Assembly: GCF_021130785.1 (NCBI RefSeq) | Contig: NC_060214.1 | Coordinates: forward strand, 107,606,001 to 107,670,000 | Source: Homalodisca vitripennis | Taxonomy: Eukaryota; Arthropoda; Insecta; Hemiptera; Cicadellidae | Reading direction: 5' to 3' | Length of the DNA stretch: 64,000 nucleotides | Shown: one piece after another, positions 42,173-54,420 of the stretch | Position numbering within the stretch: position 1 is the first letter of the stretch | Layout of the letters: every line of letters starts with the position of its first letter | The notes under the pieces: model-generated | Database searches by the model: none | The model's input: the letters and a program-made list of their open reading frames with translations, nothing else | Told to the model about the DNA's origin: nothing | Position numbers and translations under genes: made by a program

Positions 42173-43160
42173 TGCGTCAAATAACATCTGCAATAGTTTT
42201 TCCACGAAAGGAACTATCAGCAAGGGCGTGCCCCAAGGTTCAATTTTGGGCCCTGTCCTTTTTTTAATCTTTATCAACGATCTTTGTAAGGGCTTAACTG
42301 TGCCAAACTTGTGCCTATATGCAGATGACACGTCACTAACGTTTTCTAATTCCTCCAGAGATCACCTGGAACTCGACACATTCTTAAAAGGGAATGCACT
42401 TGTTAATTGGCTTGAGCAAAACAGTCTTCAGGTAAATGTCTCAAAAACTACACTCATTGAATTTTCAATTAACAGTCATTCAAGCAAAAGTTTGCTCAGT
42501 ATTCATTTGGGTGATGAAGCTGTTTTCTCAGAATGCTCCGTAAAATTTCTTGGCCTTATTATTGACTGCAATTTGTCTTTCCATCTCCACATAGAGCATG
42601 TATGTAGGAAGCTGAGTCAGGGTATTTTTGTGCTCAGAAATCTGGCTCGTTTCGCATCAACTGAAATTCTTACTGCTACTTATTATGGCATCATCTATCC
42701 ATTCATATCTTACGGGGTTTCCATTTGGGGTTCTGAAAGCACCAAAACTAAGTCTGTGTTTAGGCTTCAAAAGAAAGCTTTAAGAATAATTTGTCATGTC
42801 CCATCCAGAACCTCATGTGCTAACCTTTTTTCCTCCAACAAACTTTTAACTTTTCCTTCCATTTATATTCTGGAAACCTTATCATTTCTTCATAAAAACT
42901 TTCACCTTTTTAATAGATTTTTTCCGACTCACATGTATGGAACAAGAAGTAAACCCAGATGCATTATGAATATCCCGCCACACTCCACCTCATTTTTTGA
43001 AAATCATTTAAAATATTCAGCAGTAATTCTTTTTAACAGTCTTCCATTAAGCTTAAGATTAGTCCAAGATTACACAGTTTTTAGAAAAAAATTGAAATGG
43101 TTGTTGATCGAGAAGGCTTACTATTCTGTTAAGGACTTTTTAGCTGATAAGATAGTGTAA
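42108..43160 (+). CDS. LINE reverse transcriptase C-terminal part (frameshifted)
   Basis: A 350-residue frame whose true coding starts near 42165 (SSIDASNN); the first 15-20 residues are out-of-frame shadow. It has GVPQGSILGPVLFLIFIND, LYADDTSLTF with the catalytic YADD, KFLGLIIDCNLSFHLH, and the C-terminal region ending with NSLPLSLR and a Lys/Tyr-rich tail. It continues the RT of the preceding frame. Confidence 0.9.
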   Translation: MSHFSGFNHIWSKGHSLLSSIDASNNICNSFSTKGTISKGVPQGSILGPVLFLIFINDLCKGLTVPNLCLYADDTSLTFSNSSRDHLELDTFLKGNALVNWLEQNSLQVNVSKTTLIEFSINSHSSKSLLSIHLGDEAVFSECSVKFLGLIIDCNLSFHLHIEHVCRKLSQGIFVLRNLARFASTEILTATYYGIIYPFISYGVSIWGSESTKTKSVFRLQKKALRIICHVPSRTSCANLFSSNKLLTFPSIYILETLSFLHKNFHLFNRFFPTHMYGTRSKPRCIMNIPPHSTSFFENHLKYSAVILFNSLPLSLRLVQDYTVFRKKLKWLLIEKAYYSVKDFLADKIV

Positions 43161-43279
43161 ACTTGAAAAAGTAAAATTATTTTATTGAGAGACATTATTA
43201 TATTTTGTTATGATTTGTTGACTTAGCATGTACATTGTTAACTCTGTCAACATGCTGAATAAAGAATTTGAATTTGAAT

Positions 43280-44605
43280 GTATCTGAAAAAAGTTAAATC
43301 TAAAATTAACTTCAGTTTATTCAGAAAAACTTTTCCGCTGGTGAAAGTTTCCTGACCAAATAATAAAAAAAATCCTCACATACAAACTTTTTTGTATCAC
43401 AATTTTGGCACAGTTAATTTTAAAATATATTTTATTGAAGAAAGGTAATAAGACATTGAAACATAATACATCCATTAGCATTGGCATAAACAGGAAAATA
43501 GATCTGCGAAGTTTCAGAATTTTATTTGTACAGGAAGTTGGTCTAACCATAAGTCTATTGTCGAGCGAGAATTAAACATTGCTGTCCGTGACGTATCATT
43601 GGAGAGTCAATGTTTTTATTTGGTTAGTAGGGCAACGACAGGGCCGAACCTTCAACGCGCGTACTTTTGTAAGCCTGCATGGTTGTTTGGGGGGAGGGCG
43701 GAAAATTGTGAATTGCCCAAGGGCGGCAAATCTTCAAATCCGCCTCTACTTGTGGGTTTTAAACTGCAATTTTTTTATGCTTTTTAAACTTTATTTCAAC
43801 TGAACTATAAAGTAATGAAAAGTGATTTTATTTGCTGACCCTCATTCAACTTTAAACTTCAAGAATAATTATTTGCTTCATATCCACTGTCAAAATTAAA
43901 TACCTTGCTTTTCAACTTGTTTTTTATGCTACGCATATAAATTAAAATATTTTTATTAACCTCTGAAAGAAGAACGAATATTTTTTATTCTAACTGAAAA
44001 TAACAACTATGCGTGACGTCTGGTACGAAATATAAAAAATCACAAAAAAGATTAAACTGCTTTTTATTTCAAATAAAACTGCGTTTATTCTGTTAAAAAT
44101 ACATACACAAAACTGATAATTAGTGCTGCTTATACCAGAACTGTGCTTAAAAATGTTTTACAAATAAACTTTTGGGCTTTTAAAGTCACCGCTCCATAGA
44201 TATAGCAGTTCTGTAGACATTGAAGGGTTCCGCCATGGCTTTGTCATTGCCGCCCGATCCGACTTTTACCTCCCTACCAACCTCCATCTGACGTCACTGC
44301 GCGCCGGGAATATCAATCCATTAAATGACAAACAAATTCCTTACACGACGACCTCTTATAGTATTTCCCGGGATAAGTCACGTTGCACTCGATATCCCCC
44401 CCCCTTTATCGCTCTAGATGACGTATCCGCGGTGCTGTCGGATAACATCTCTATTGGCATAACATTTTCTCTCTCTCTCACACGCCACTTATTGAGCAGG
44501 AGATAGCGCCTGAGATGTATGGATTAAAGTCAAAATATCATCTGGACTCGACGGTGTATCACCTCGCCTAAAAAGAGGTCAGTAGTACACCCACACGAAC
44601 TCGGA
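43280..44605. other. No gene recognised
   Basis: AT-rich with GC-richer patches near 43620-43760 and 44230-44420. Nothing recognisable on either strand. Confidence 0.35.
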
Positions 44606-44609
44606 ACTC

Positions 44610-45007
44610 TCAGAACTCAAAATTCTTTATTATAGACAGTTTTCAATTATACAGTAACGTCATTAGAATCAGTTTTCACACATAATAATAGTACGATTTA
44701 AATATTCCTGAACGCTGTAGGGGTAACTGTTCAGATGAAGAGTTTTCACGCCTTTGTCGAAAGCTTCTACGGCACTTTCGGCTTTGAGGGAGTCAGGCAG
44801 TGCATTGAAAAGCTTATGCAGCTGATAAGGAGAACTTAACACAGCAGCTTTATCACAAGCAACACAACAGAGAACGCAATTAATTCCCTGGTTTCTTCCA
44901 TAGTCCGGGTTATAGAAGATGGAAGGCCGGCCGTGGGTGTTTTTATTCGATACCACACAAGCCTTTGACATGGGTGACCACGAGATCTTACTTCGGAAGT
45001 GGAACAT
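44610..45007 (-). pseudogene. LINE ORF2 C-terminal fragment and 3' end
   Basis: The minus-strand frame 44669-45007 ends with LFNALPDSLKAESAVEAFDK, LHLNSYPYSVQEYL and a stop, the usual C-terminus of a jockey-group ORF2. The 3' UTR to about 44615 contains ATAATAAAGAATTTTGAG. The upstream part is missing or unrecognisable. Confidence 0.6.
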
Positions 45008-47095
45008 CTAGGGATTATAACCTATTAATCAATTCTATCATTTTCCGAGGATATGTCACAAACTGTACACATACAGTTTAGGGAAGAGGTTTAGTGTATT
45101 TAATTAATTGGTTTAAAGGATTGCAAGCATTTGCCATACTCAAGCGTTATATAATGAATTAATTTCTTCCTTCTTCCTCAGTTACGCTAAAAATGAGGTT
45201 AAGCAAGCATGTATACAATTTAATAAATTTCGATACATTAGGACGAAAACGCAAAAGTCTAACAAAGACAGAAACTAACAGACGGACTTGTTCTGTCTCT
45301 TGTGCGGGACCTCTCCACCACTACCGACCTTTGAAACTCAGCCTCAGCCCTCAGGCAAACACTTCGGGGAAAAGCGGTCCTAAGACGATCGACCCGTCCG
45401 TGCTAATAGATATACTGCAGGCGGCTTAACTTTTGGTGAATAGAGGACCAGACAGGTCTTGCTATTGTTTCCGTTTCTCGGCTTTTGTCATCATATCACA
45501 CAATACAATTTGCTATCTAAAGTAAATTTCAAGGGACACCATGGCACACATTAATACAAAGACATGAAAATTATTTTCGACTTCTCGACTTTCCAAACTA
45601 TGAGTAAGAGCTAACACTGAAATAAAAGGTTGGTTTTTAGGCAGGTGATAATTTTATCAGTAAAGAGTTCCACAGTTCGTAATGTAAATGACTAAGAAAC
45701 CATTCAACTGCATAACTAAAAGATCTTCCAATAGTTTTATTGTGGTATTGGTAATTCAGTAGTTTAATAACTATCGATGGACGCTTTCCGTAACAATAAT
45801 CGTATCATTACCACTAGGAAAGGCACGAGTGTAAACCCCACTCAAAATTTGTCGAAGAACATAAAAAATGAATTGGCAGAAAGTACTTGTAATAATACTT
45901 CAGTATTAAATCAAAACGTAACATTTAGTCATCTTTTAGCCTTAAATAATCGTATAAAATTTAAGATTTAGAACTTGTTTACTTAAATTATAAGGTCTAA
46001 CAAAGTAATATTGGAGTGAAAATTAGTTCCAATCAAAGCAGCGGGCGTCGTTCGCTTATAAAATTATATTTCTCGGACACAATATCAGTGTAGTCGCAAT
46101 ACAGAATCGTTCATATCATTATTCGGTTAGAACATATTTTCTTTTCAGTACAATTCTACTAATTCGAAACATTTTAATATCTATAAATAATAGCTCTTCC
46201 ATCACAGCCAGTATAAGTAGCTAGGTTAAATTTTTTGACAACTACAATATAAATATGGTTTATTTCAGAAATAGAGGATTCCATCTTTTTTTTTTTTTAT
46301 TTAGTTTTGGGTAAAACTGTATAGTAAAGAAGTTTAAAAAATGGGATCCAAGACATTTTCTACATTACATCTCATAAATGTTTTATATCCAATTTTTTGT
46401 TTCATGAACTGTTTTCGAGCTATCCGTTGCATGTATATTATATCCCGTAAGAATATTTCGATCGCATAAAACTAGCGAAATAAATGTTGAAACGAGTTTA
46501 AACTAGGTGCAAAAATTGATTATTTAAATAGCGTATCTCGTCTCAGTTTATTAATTGGCGAGTCACATACAAATTCAGAACTTTGTTATTTATGTGTAGA
46601 ACATTGTTTTTGTTCCAAAATTTAGTTTGAATCCTGTATTTCTAAAATAAAATATTAATACTTCAGTTGTTAAAACATTTATCCTCTTCTTCCTACTAAC
46701 CCGGAAGGACTATTTTTATACATAAAATCCATTAAACCATTCTTCGAAGTGCAGGCCCATATTTCCACACTCTGTACTAAAGATACACAATTTTTTAAAA
46801 GGAAAAGGTAGATCTATACCTCATCAACACTTAAAAGTTTTAATAATAGATTTTCCCTCCCCTTGTTTGAATCCTGGATAATAGATCTCTACAGTACTTT
46901 AATTAAAATTTCTTCAGTTTTAGGTCTACTAGTCGGGGAGGTTAGACCAGTGGAAGCAAACGTCAGTTCAAAAATCTGCTGCATTTTTTATTTGTCTAAC
47001 GAGTGACATTAAAAAATATCTTTTACAATGATATGGCCACATATTACTCATACATAACAATTGTAGGCCCAGTGTGTGAAATAATTTCAAAAACT
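45008..47095. other. No gene recognised
   Basis: AT-rich. Short frames at 45193-45429 and 45777-45971 show no motif or codon pattern supporting a gene. Confidence 0.35.
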
Positions 47096-47099
47096 TGTG

Positions 47100-47320
47100 T
47101 CTATAATTAGCTAACGACCTCATTTAAAGAAAAGAATGGGTTTCCGCAACTATGAACGATCCAATGAGTGAGGCAAAGTCCAAACCGGATGCCATAAAAC
47201 TATAGTTAGCTAATGACATTATTTTGTTGGGGGGTCGATCGCCGGAAATATTATCGATTGAGACGAAATTTAAACCGGATGAATTAAAATTGTAGTTGGT
47301 TAACTACATTGTTTTAACCT
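47100..47320. repeat. Imperfect tandem repeat, about 90-99 bp period
   Basis: The pair AAACCGGAT followed by TATAGTTAGCTAATGAC recurs: AAACCGGAT at about 47182 and 47272, and the AGTTAGCTAA-like part at about 47106, 47204 and 47296. About 2.5 copies with substantial divergence. Confidence 0.6.
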
Positions 47321-48505
47321 TGGAGAGACCAGAGACGTAATATTTGTACATGGTTACGTAGTACCTTTTATTATGAAATCTTCAAAGGTAATGTTCTTTT
47401 AATATATTAGTAAAAGATTATAGAAGCCTTTACCACAGTATAATATACGTTTCCACGACTTTCAAAATAATGAATTTTCGTAGCCTAAATCGGTAAATCA
47501 GAAATTTCGCGTGATGGTTTGTGGAAGAAAATTGTAAAATCTCTCGAAAATAGCTTTTGTAAATTTTGTATTTAAGTTGAGTTGTATAAAACAATTTAAT
47601 TTTGAGACGTTACAATTTTAACAACTTGGGCAGTAAAAAATCACAGCAATAATGAAAACGTACTAAAAGGTTAGTCTAGTAATGTAGAAATTCCATGTAA
47701 ACAAATAATATTCTAATGAAATAAATAATTTGAATAAGAATAGGCCTATAAATTAGAGAGACTCACTAAAACTGGGAGTTCCATTAATGAATAAGATAAT
47801 AAAAGATAATACTATTCACAATGTATTGAAAGTCCTTATCAATCCCTGTTTATACTTTTACTGTTTGTGATACTTTATGAAGTGCACATGAAGTATCAAA
47901 CTGAATTTTAAACCTACTGGAAATGTCAGGATTACCACCTTATATTCTTATTAATACTTGTATTGGTTATATCAATGTAGTGAAATATCAATCAACCACG
48001 TCTTTGTGATGGAACCTGGCGTGTGAAGAAGATGATGAACAACGTCTTGAAGTAACAATTCTAAGACAAAATTATACAGGTGAAGACTTTTTAATGTAAC
48101 AATACCCAATGATCTGATCAACATACATTTTCCTTAAACGATTGCAGTTTTCCTTGCGGCAAACATTTGCAATCACATGCGTGTGTAAGGGGAGATCGGG
48201 AAGCTAAATCTCCTCTCTCTAAGAAATTTTGAAAGACACATAAAAATTAAGAGATTCCCGAGCTCTTATTATTGTAGTGTATTTGATATCTCCTGAATCA
48301 CCCAATGTGTCAGTACCCCCCCCCCCCTATAATGTGCCTATACGCCACATTTTGCAATTTATATAAATTAATAAAAAACTCAGCTATTGGATGTTTGCAA
48401 AATTAATTTTAAAATTCCACGCTCCTTGCATCGTCAATATGCATATAGCCAATGCCCGTGTGCAAAACTATCAGATTTCTTTGTTAACTCTCCAGAAAAT
48501 CCTAA
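47321..48505. other. No gene recognised
   Basis: AT-rich; a 12-base C run at 48316-48327 is the only low-complexity feature. Confidence 0.35.
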
Positions 48506-50400
48506 TCTACGCTAATAATATTATAAATGCGAAAGTGACTTTGTTTGATGTTTTGTTTTCACGCGTAAACTAATCAACAGATTGCACTGAAATTCTACGT
48601 GGACATTTTTACGGTTCCTGGAATGAATATTCCTTTGAGTGCCAAGGAATCAAATGTAATCGGCCCGCGGAGTTTTCCAAAAAGTGCCGAGGGAAATTGA
48701 CATCGGTTTTTCGAATATTTATTATTCTGTCACTAAATTTTAACATATTGCGTTGTACTTTGTCTCATTTTATGCTTAATAAATAAAATAAACAAGAGAT
48801 TATCTACATTGATTTTATTTGTTACAGCTGGTAAAAGCTATATAATATGAGAGACAACTTTTATGCGATTACAGATTTTCAATATTTTGCATTAATGTAC
48901 AAGAAAAGTCATACTCCGCATTAAAGATGTTTACTTTTTGAAACTTGGTGAGTTATACTTGTTTCTACCTATATACGGAATAATAGTTGCAATTAAAAAA
49001 TTACAATTGTTCTTTATTTACACTAAAAAAAACTACAATTTCCCTTATTGACAGACAAATGTTGAATACAATTTTAATTTTAAAATTTCAACAGATTTTA
49101 TCAACGAAATAAATATTATAAGTCATATCCTACTTTTCGCCGAACATGATAAAACAAAAAATATGTTTATTTTTTAATAAGTTGTTAGTTATTTTGTTGA
49201 ACACTGCACAAATACAAAGCATAAAACATCATAACTCGGTTACACAGATATTTACTTTTTTGAAATTGGGTATGTTTGTTTTTATTTATTTAAGCAACAG
49301 TACAAAATATGCACAAAAATAAATTAAGATCATAAAATTTTAAAAATGTTATTACAAAGTCTTAAAGATTATAACAATTTAATTGTTGCTTGTATTATTT
49401 TGTATTAAAATATTTTATCACCATCTCAATATGTTTATTATTTTTAAAATTATGAATTATTTGGCTGAACACTACACAAACGCCAAAAGAGTGCTTGACA
49501 CTGAGAGAGGTAACCTGTATAAATGATTGGCACGGACAGCGCCACCCCCTCAAAAGTGCTTATTTAAAAACTCTATATAGGTTACACCCCACTGATCTTC
49601 AAAGTAGCGGAAATCCCATCTTGGTCTCCAAAGTTATATAATATTAAATAAAAGAGCCTGTCAAAATATAATCAAATGTTCTGTGTAAACATTGTTTAAC
49701 ATTTTCAATTATTTTACCTTTATAGTAAGTAAATATTCTAATATGTGACCTTAATTGTTACCACCACTTTAAATTCCAGTGATTAACCTAAGTACTAATC
49801 TACCTCATAAAATGTCCTAAAACATAAGAAGGTTAGTATTTGACTCCAAAGTTGAAGTAGTCGACGAGAACTAGGCTAGATGAAATTTCGCTGGATTGTT
49901 CTTTTGAATTATTGTACCATTCCAGCTCTTAATGTTCTTAAATATTAAAAATATATTTCATTTTATAAAAAAACAAACGTGTAGTTATTTCTAAAACCCC
50001 TCCGAGCTACGCTCCACTGGTCTTTAAAGTAGCAAAACTTGGTCTCTAAACTTGAAAAATATTAATTGGAAGAGCCGTAAATGTAATCAGCCGTTCTGTA
50101 CAAACATTGTCTTATGATAGCATAACCATGTGTTTTAAATAATATAACCACTATATTTGCAATTTATTTACTTTTATAGTGTGAAAACATAGAGTAAGCA
50201 AGATAGTAACAAGACTTCTTATTTCAACCTTTTATGCAATCGCTGTTGAGTAGAAAAATATCCAGATAAGAAAATTAAAAGTTTTAGTAAAACTATACTT
50301 TTAAATGAACACGTTTGACAAATATTAAGTATTAGATATAAAAGACAAAGTTACTATCTAACTTTTCCTCTACATTTAAAGACTTATAAAAAAAACTGAG
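48506..50400 (+). mobile_element. Helitron-like element interrupted by piggyBac-like insertion
   Basis: Starts A|TCTACGCTAATAATATTATAAATGC, the insect Helitron-like 5' form. It aligns for about 120 bp with the copy starting at 62206 (ACTGAAATT...GGACATT...ACGGT). After an insertion at 48631-49510 it continues with blocks CACCCCACTGATCTTC (about 49585) and GCTCCACTGGTCTTTAAAGT (about 50010), both matching 62360. The internal block is therefore present twice here. No 3' CTAG end was found. Confidence 0.55.
48631..49510. mobile_element. Degenerate piggyBac-like MITE, relative of 10887-12388
   Basis: The left end TCCTTTGAGTGCCAAGG and the right end TTGACACTGAGAGAGG correspond to the CCCTTTGAGTGCCA termini of the 10887-12388 element; a degenerate TAA follows the right end. 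The subterminal AATCGGCC and AGTGCCGAGGG also match the inverted right end of that element. It is inserted in a Helitron-like repeat and is clearly older. Confidence 0.6.
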
Positions 50401-50624
50401 GCACTACTCCGCACAATTCTATCTTATAATAAGCTCGGTTCATGTTTTTCACGATCCAGTGGATACGAAGGTACTGCTATCTTAATTTAAAAAAACCATT
50501 AAAACGAAAGCAATTAACTATAATAACCGCATACTTGAGGTATGATAGGACTTTTGAATAAACATCTATTGAAGTATTTAAAGGTGACATTCAATTTTTC
50601 ATATTCTTTATTTACAGGAATCCA

Positions 50625-51150
50625 GTAGGTAAAAACAATGATTCTTTTCTAGCCTTTAAAAACTGATTGATTTTGTTATTAGAAACTGTTACAAAGAATA
50701 TGATAATTTGTGGTAATTTCGATATTAACTTCCTTTCTGGCAAGAACAAATCATTAGAATTTATGATTTTGATATAATTATTTAATTTGGCAATCCATTT
50801 TTAGAACCTACAAGGATAACCAAAAATACTTCAACTTCTGATGACGATATAACTACAAACTGTTCAACAATAGACAAGGTTCCCTGTATCTCTGACCACA
50901 AATTTGTTCTAATCGAACAATCCAATTAAAAAAAAAAAACACGTAATTGCCAAATAAAATTTAAATGACATTTTCATTTTAAAACACTAAACATTTCATA
51001 TCGCTTAAAAACATCCATTAGAAGTATAGACCTTTTAAATATATCAGGAATAAATGCACAGTTTGACAAGTTCTTTTTAAAAGTTGATGATTTACTTTGA
51101 AGAAGCGTTTCCTTTAGCAACAAACATGGCGTATAATAGAACTTGTTCAT
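50625..51150 (+). pseudogene. LINE endonuclease remnant
   Basis: Across several frames the plus strand reads IYRNPVGKNNDSF, IICGNFDINFLSGKN, a TRITKNTSTS stretch, STIDKVPCISDHKFV and then FKTLNISYRL. These correspond to the YRPP, GDFNID and SDHxxV blocks of LINE endonucleases in the right order. Many stops and indels; the RT part is absent. Confidence 0.7.
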
Positions 51151-51689
51151 CATCCTGGATTACCTTTAGATATTTAAAAAAAAAAATTGTGAGAAAAAGC
51201 GATTTTTGTATGAAACTCAGCGTGACCTGCACTGTCCTGTATTAGCATAAATTTATATAAAAATTTTCAACGTTTACGCTATACACATGTCCATGTATCT
51301 AGTCTTATATGACATGATATAAACAGAATAACCTATATCATGATTTATATCAATTGACAACTACTTTATTTCATAACCAGTTGATAAACCATATTCTAAC
51401 AACGCTTAAAGTATTGCTGAACATCGTATTAAAGTAATTTGTAACTAACAGGTGAAAATTTGACTTTTATGGCTAAATAATTGTTTTGTTTAATTGAAAA
51501 TTGACTAAATGTGAATAAATTAATATGAACTATATTTAATCAACAAAACAATTACCTATGTACTTAATGATACAAATATTGGTAATTTCCACTGAAACCA
51601 TCCTACAGTTATTTTAATATATAAGAGTTGTGTTGAAATTTCTGAAGAGGTGAGGCTATCTTAAAATCACATGTACATCCTTTTATACT

Positions 51690-51990
51690 AATATTCTGGC
51701 CATTCTTTTGTTCGAGAGGAACACTCTAGAAGGGTTTTTCCTAGAAGGTAGTGTCCTCTCCCTCTCAACCCCTTTACCCCCACTACTAGGGGAAAAGAAG
51801 GGCGTCTTTAGGTAACTCCATTTTCAGACGTCTGTCAGTTCAGTAGTGTCACTGTCACTGTCATCGCGCTATAGCCGGCTTAGACGGTCCATCTACCACT
51901 AGTTAGATAGTCAGTATTGGTGCGTGCATCTTTAGTACTTGTCCACTCGAGGTTTTTGTTAGGATCTGGCACCCATCAGCGTTTGTGAGG
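51690..51990 (+). promoter_or_regulatory. Candidate promoter and noncoding first exon
   Basis: A GC-richer island in AT-rich surroundings. It contains GTCAGTTCAGTAGTGTCACT (initiator-like TCAGT repeats near 51837) and ends at GTTTGTGAG|GTAAGTACC, an excellent splice donor at about 51989. This fits a 5' UTR exon of a plus-strand gene or the leader of a retroelement. No downstream coding exon was recognised, so it remains a hint. Confidence 0.3.
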
Positions 51991-53335
51991 TAAGTACCAT
52001 AAATACGTTTCACTTTTTAGTAAGCACAGTTTATTTGGCAATGTAACAGGCTTCTAACTCTTCCGCCTGCTTTAAGTATTGGGTCTGACGATGTATCACA
52101 ACTAGGCTGTTCGTGAAAAACTACACTTTCTTAAAAATTTGAGTTAAAATCTACTTAAATTACGAACATTAAAATGGATTATCTTATAATAATGACTATA
52201 AAGATGTTTGGTCGATCACCAAAAACAGATATATTTTTAAGACATATATTAAACATTATAATTAATTATAACAATTGAATTTTATATGTTAGTTTTAATT
52301 ATAATTAAAGCAGGAATATAGTGTCATGATGATAACCATTACACATTTTCATAAGAAAACAATTAAAAGGGTGATTTTGGTCTTTGGACTTGCACCTGCG
52401 AGACAGTCAGTGAGTCGCTGACCATTGCTATTCAGTGTTGCTGATGAAAATCCCACAAAATACGGAAAATATACCAAATGAAAAGTTTGCGTGCACGCAC
52501 TGCAAGAGATGGCAAACAGGCCCAGAGATGAAGACTTAGAGGCGAAGTGACGACCAAGATTATCTTGGTGGCTAGCGTGTGAAATCCATCTTTTTCTGAC
52601 TGAGCCGTAAGGGATATTCTATTTTTATTTTCTTAAAGGTTGTTTTTTTACTACTCGTCTGTAGAAGGTTTTAAAACTAGAAAATAATTATTATCTATTA
52701 ATAATTCGCTTCCGATAATTTTGATTAAAGTAATCCAATTCCTGGAGAAGAATTGAAACTGACAAAAATCGATTTTTGGTCACATTTGTATGGAACTTAA
52801 AGAGAAATTCGCATGGAATATGAATTTAAAACTAAATGTTAATTTTTAATTCTCTCGTAGTGTATATGTCTTATTTCTGATAATATGGCAATTAATAATA
52901 TTATAGCATGTGATCTATAGAATGCTTTTCGTACCAAGAAGTTTGCAACTTTCTTTTCTATAAAAACTTAATGAAAAAACTCTGAATATTAAATGGTTAT
53001 CTTTTAAAAACTAAACTAGGTAGCTTTACAACAAACTTAAAATAACGCATCACTTGGGAAAAGCGAATGCAAGATTGGCGGCTGTGTCTAAACACTGGTC
53101 GAGTATTTGGATTTATATAACTACCCTCATGACCTTACCGTTAGTAAAAGGTCATAGTAAAATGTTTTTCATACCAGAATTAAATTTTGATTCAGCCCCA
53201 ACTTTGGTGCTGACTAAATATATGTCAAGAAATAAAAATTGTCTTATAAAGTTCAATCTGTTAAGGTCAAAATGTATCAATGATTTAATGTATAGTCGAA
53301 GTATCAATATAATTTTAATTTGTTTAGTTCATGTA
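51991..53335. other. No gene recognised
   Basis: AT-rich. A 107-codon frame at 53054-53377 has no recognised motif and coincides partly with a tandem duplication, so it is not called as a gene. Confidence 0.35.
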
Positions 53336-53339
53336 AGTA

Positions 53340-54420
53340 TGCCGTCCTTTAATTTTGTACAATTTCATCATTTATGATTATTTTAAGAAGGATAATCCTC
53401 GGCTGGAGAAAAAAGCTTAAAATTTAACTTGTTCACTGGGTGACTTATTTTAAGGACATCTACACTACCAACATGAAGGATTCTGCTTCAACCGCTCTGA
53501 TTCTGGAAAGCCCTTTGCCATCTCTAGTTATTTATTTCTTCACTGGTACTACTTCATTTCCAAAATGTATTTTAATTCAACACTTTACCTCTCGGTAGGG
53601 AAGCCTTAGCCTTACGCCAGGCTTCGGCAGAGATATTTTTCGTGTTGAGAATTACTAATATATTAAATTGTTAGAAGATTAATAAATATTTTACAGAATA
53701 CATTTTATATAAATTAAAATAAATAGTGAAGTGGATTAGTTTTTACTAAATCTATGCATTCTTTAATGTCATAAACTGGAGAAATATAAATGCAGGTACT
53801 ATTTTCATCAACTCATGAACAAAGAGAATCAATTTTTTAAAACAAGTTAAATTTGCTTCATGATTGTACTTTAACGTTTCAAGAAAGGAAAATTTCCAAC
53901 TTTTTATGTCAAATTGCGATTCTACCGCATACTTTCGTTTTTTATCGCAAATTTAATACATACAAATAATATGCAGTATTTTTTTAATTTATTTGGTTCG
54001 CGTGAATACGAGGTGTCTCCTTTAAATTTAGTAAAGTTTCATACCTTATGATTATTTTAATAAATGTAAAACTTGGCTAGGATGAAACGCTTACAATTTG
54101 ACTTGTTCGCTGGGTGACTCTTATTTCTTGAACGTACATTGCGTATTCAGCTTCATCCGCTCTAATGCTATAGACATCCAGTTGCAATCTTTAGTTATTT
54201 TTATGCCCGCGGATAGACAATTACCTCATTTACAAATTTATTTCTTCACTACCCGATGATTCAGCACTTGACCCCTTGGTAGGAGAGCCTCAGCTTTACG
54301 TCAGAATTCGGTTGAAATATTTTTCATGTCGAGAATTTTTAATTTATTAAAATGTTGGAAGATTTAAAAATAATTCAGAATACATTTTATATAAATTGGA
54401 TAAAATGGATTAGGCCTAAT
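53340..54420. repeat. Old direct tandem duplication (about 675-bp period)
   Basis: The segments 53340-53750 and 54013-54420 run in parallel. Shared blocks include TTATGATTATTTTAA, ACTTGTTC.CTGGGTGACT, CTTCA.CCGCTCT and CAGAATACATTTTATATAAA. Offsets between matching blocks stay near 673-677 bp, with clear divergence. No coding was recognised. Confidence 0.75.

Larger units (their letters stand above)
39722..43279 (+). mobile_element. LINE with nearly complete ORF2, plus strand
   Basis: A GC-rich 5' region (39722-40210) leads to an endonuclease-RT protein (40241-43160) with a single frameshift. The 3' UTR carries AATAAA at about 43257 and a GAATTT-type repeated tail to about 43279. ORF1 is missing: only a 29-codon stub (40118-40207) lies upstream. 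The 5' boundary is estimated from composition. General motifs place it in the jockey/CR1 group. Its low damage makes it the youngest LINE in the window. Confidence 0.78.

Noticed and set aside
43620..43760. GC-richer segment with AGGGCGGCAAAT considered as a hAT-like MITE
   Set aside because: No matching inverted terminus or 8-bp duplication could be located.
45193..45971. Short plus-strand ORFs
   Set aside because: No recognisable domain, no splice or promoter context; expected by chance in AT-rich sequence with GC patches.
47100..47320. Considered as a CRISPR-like or satellite array
   Set aside because: Only about 2.5 diverged units and eukaryotic context; reported as an imperfect tandem repeat only.
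51715..51760. TCTAGAAG and TTCCTAGAAGG considered as heat-shock elements
   Set aside because: Spacing does not fit the TTCnnGAA array (three bases between TTC and GAA), so no site is called.
53054..53377. 107-codon plus-strand ORF
   Set aside because: No motif; its end overlaps a noncoding tandem duplication.
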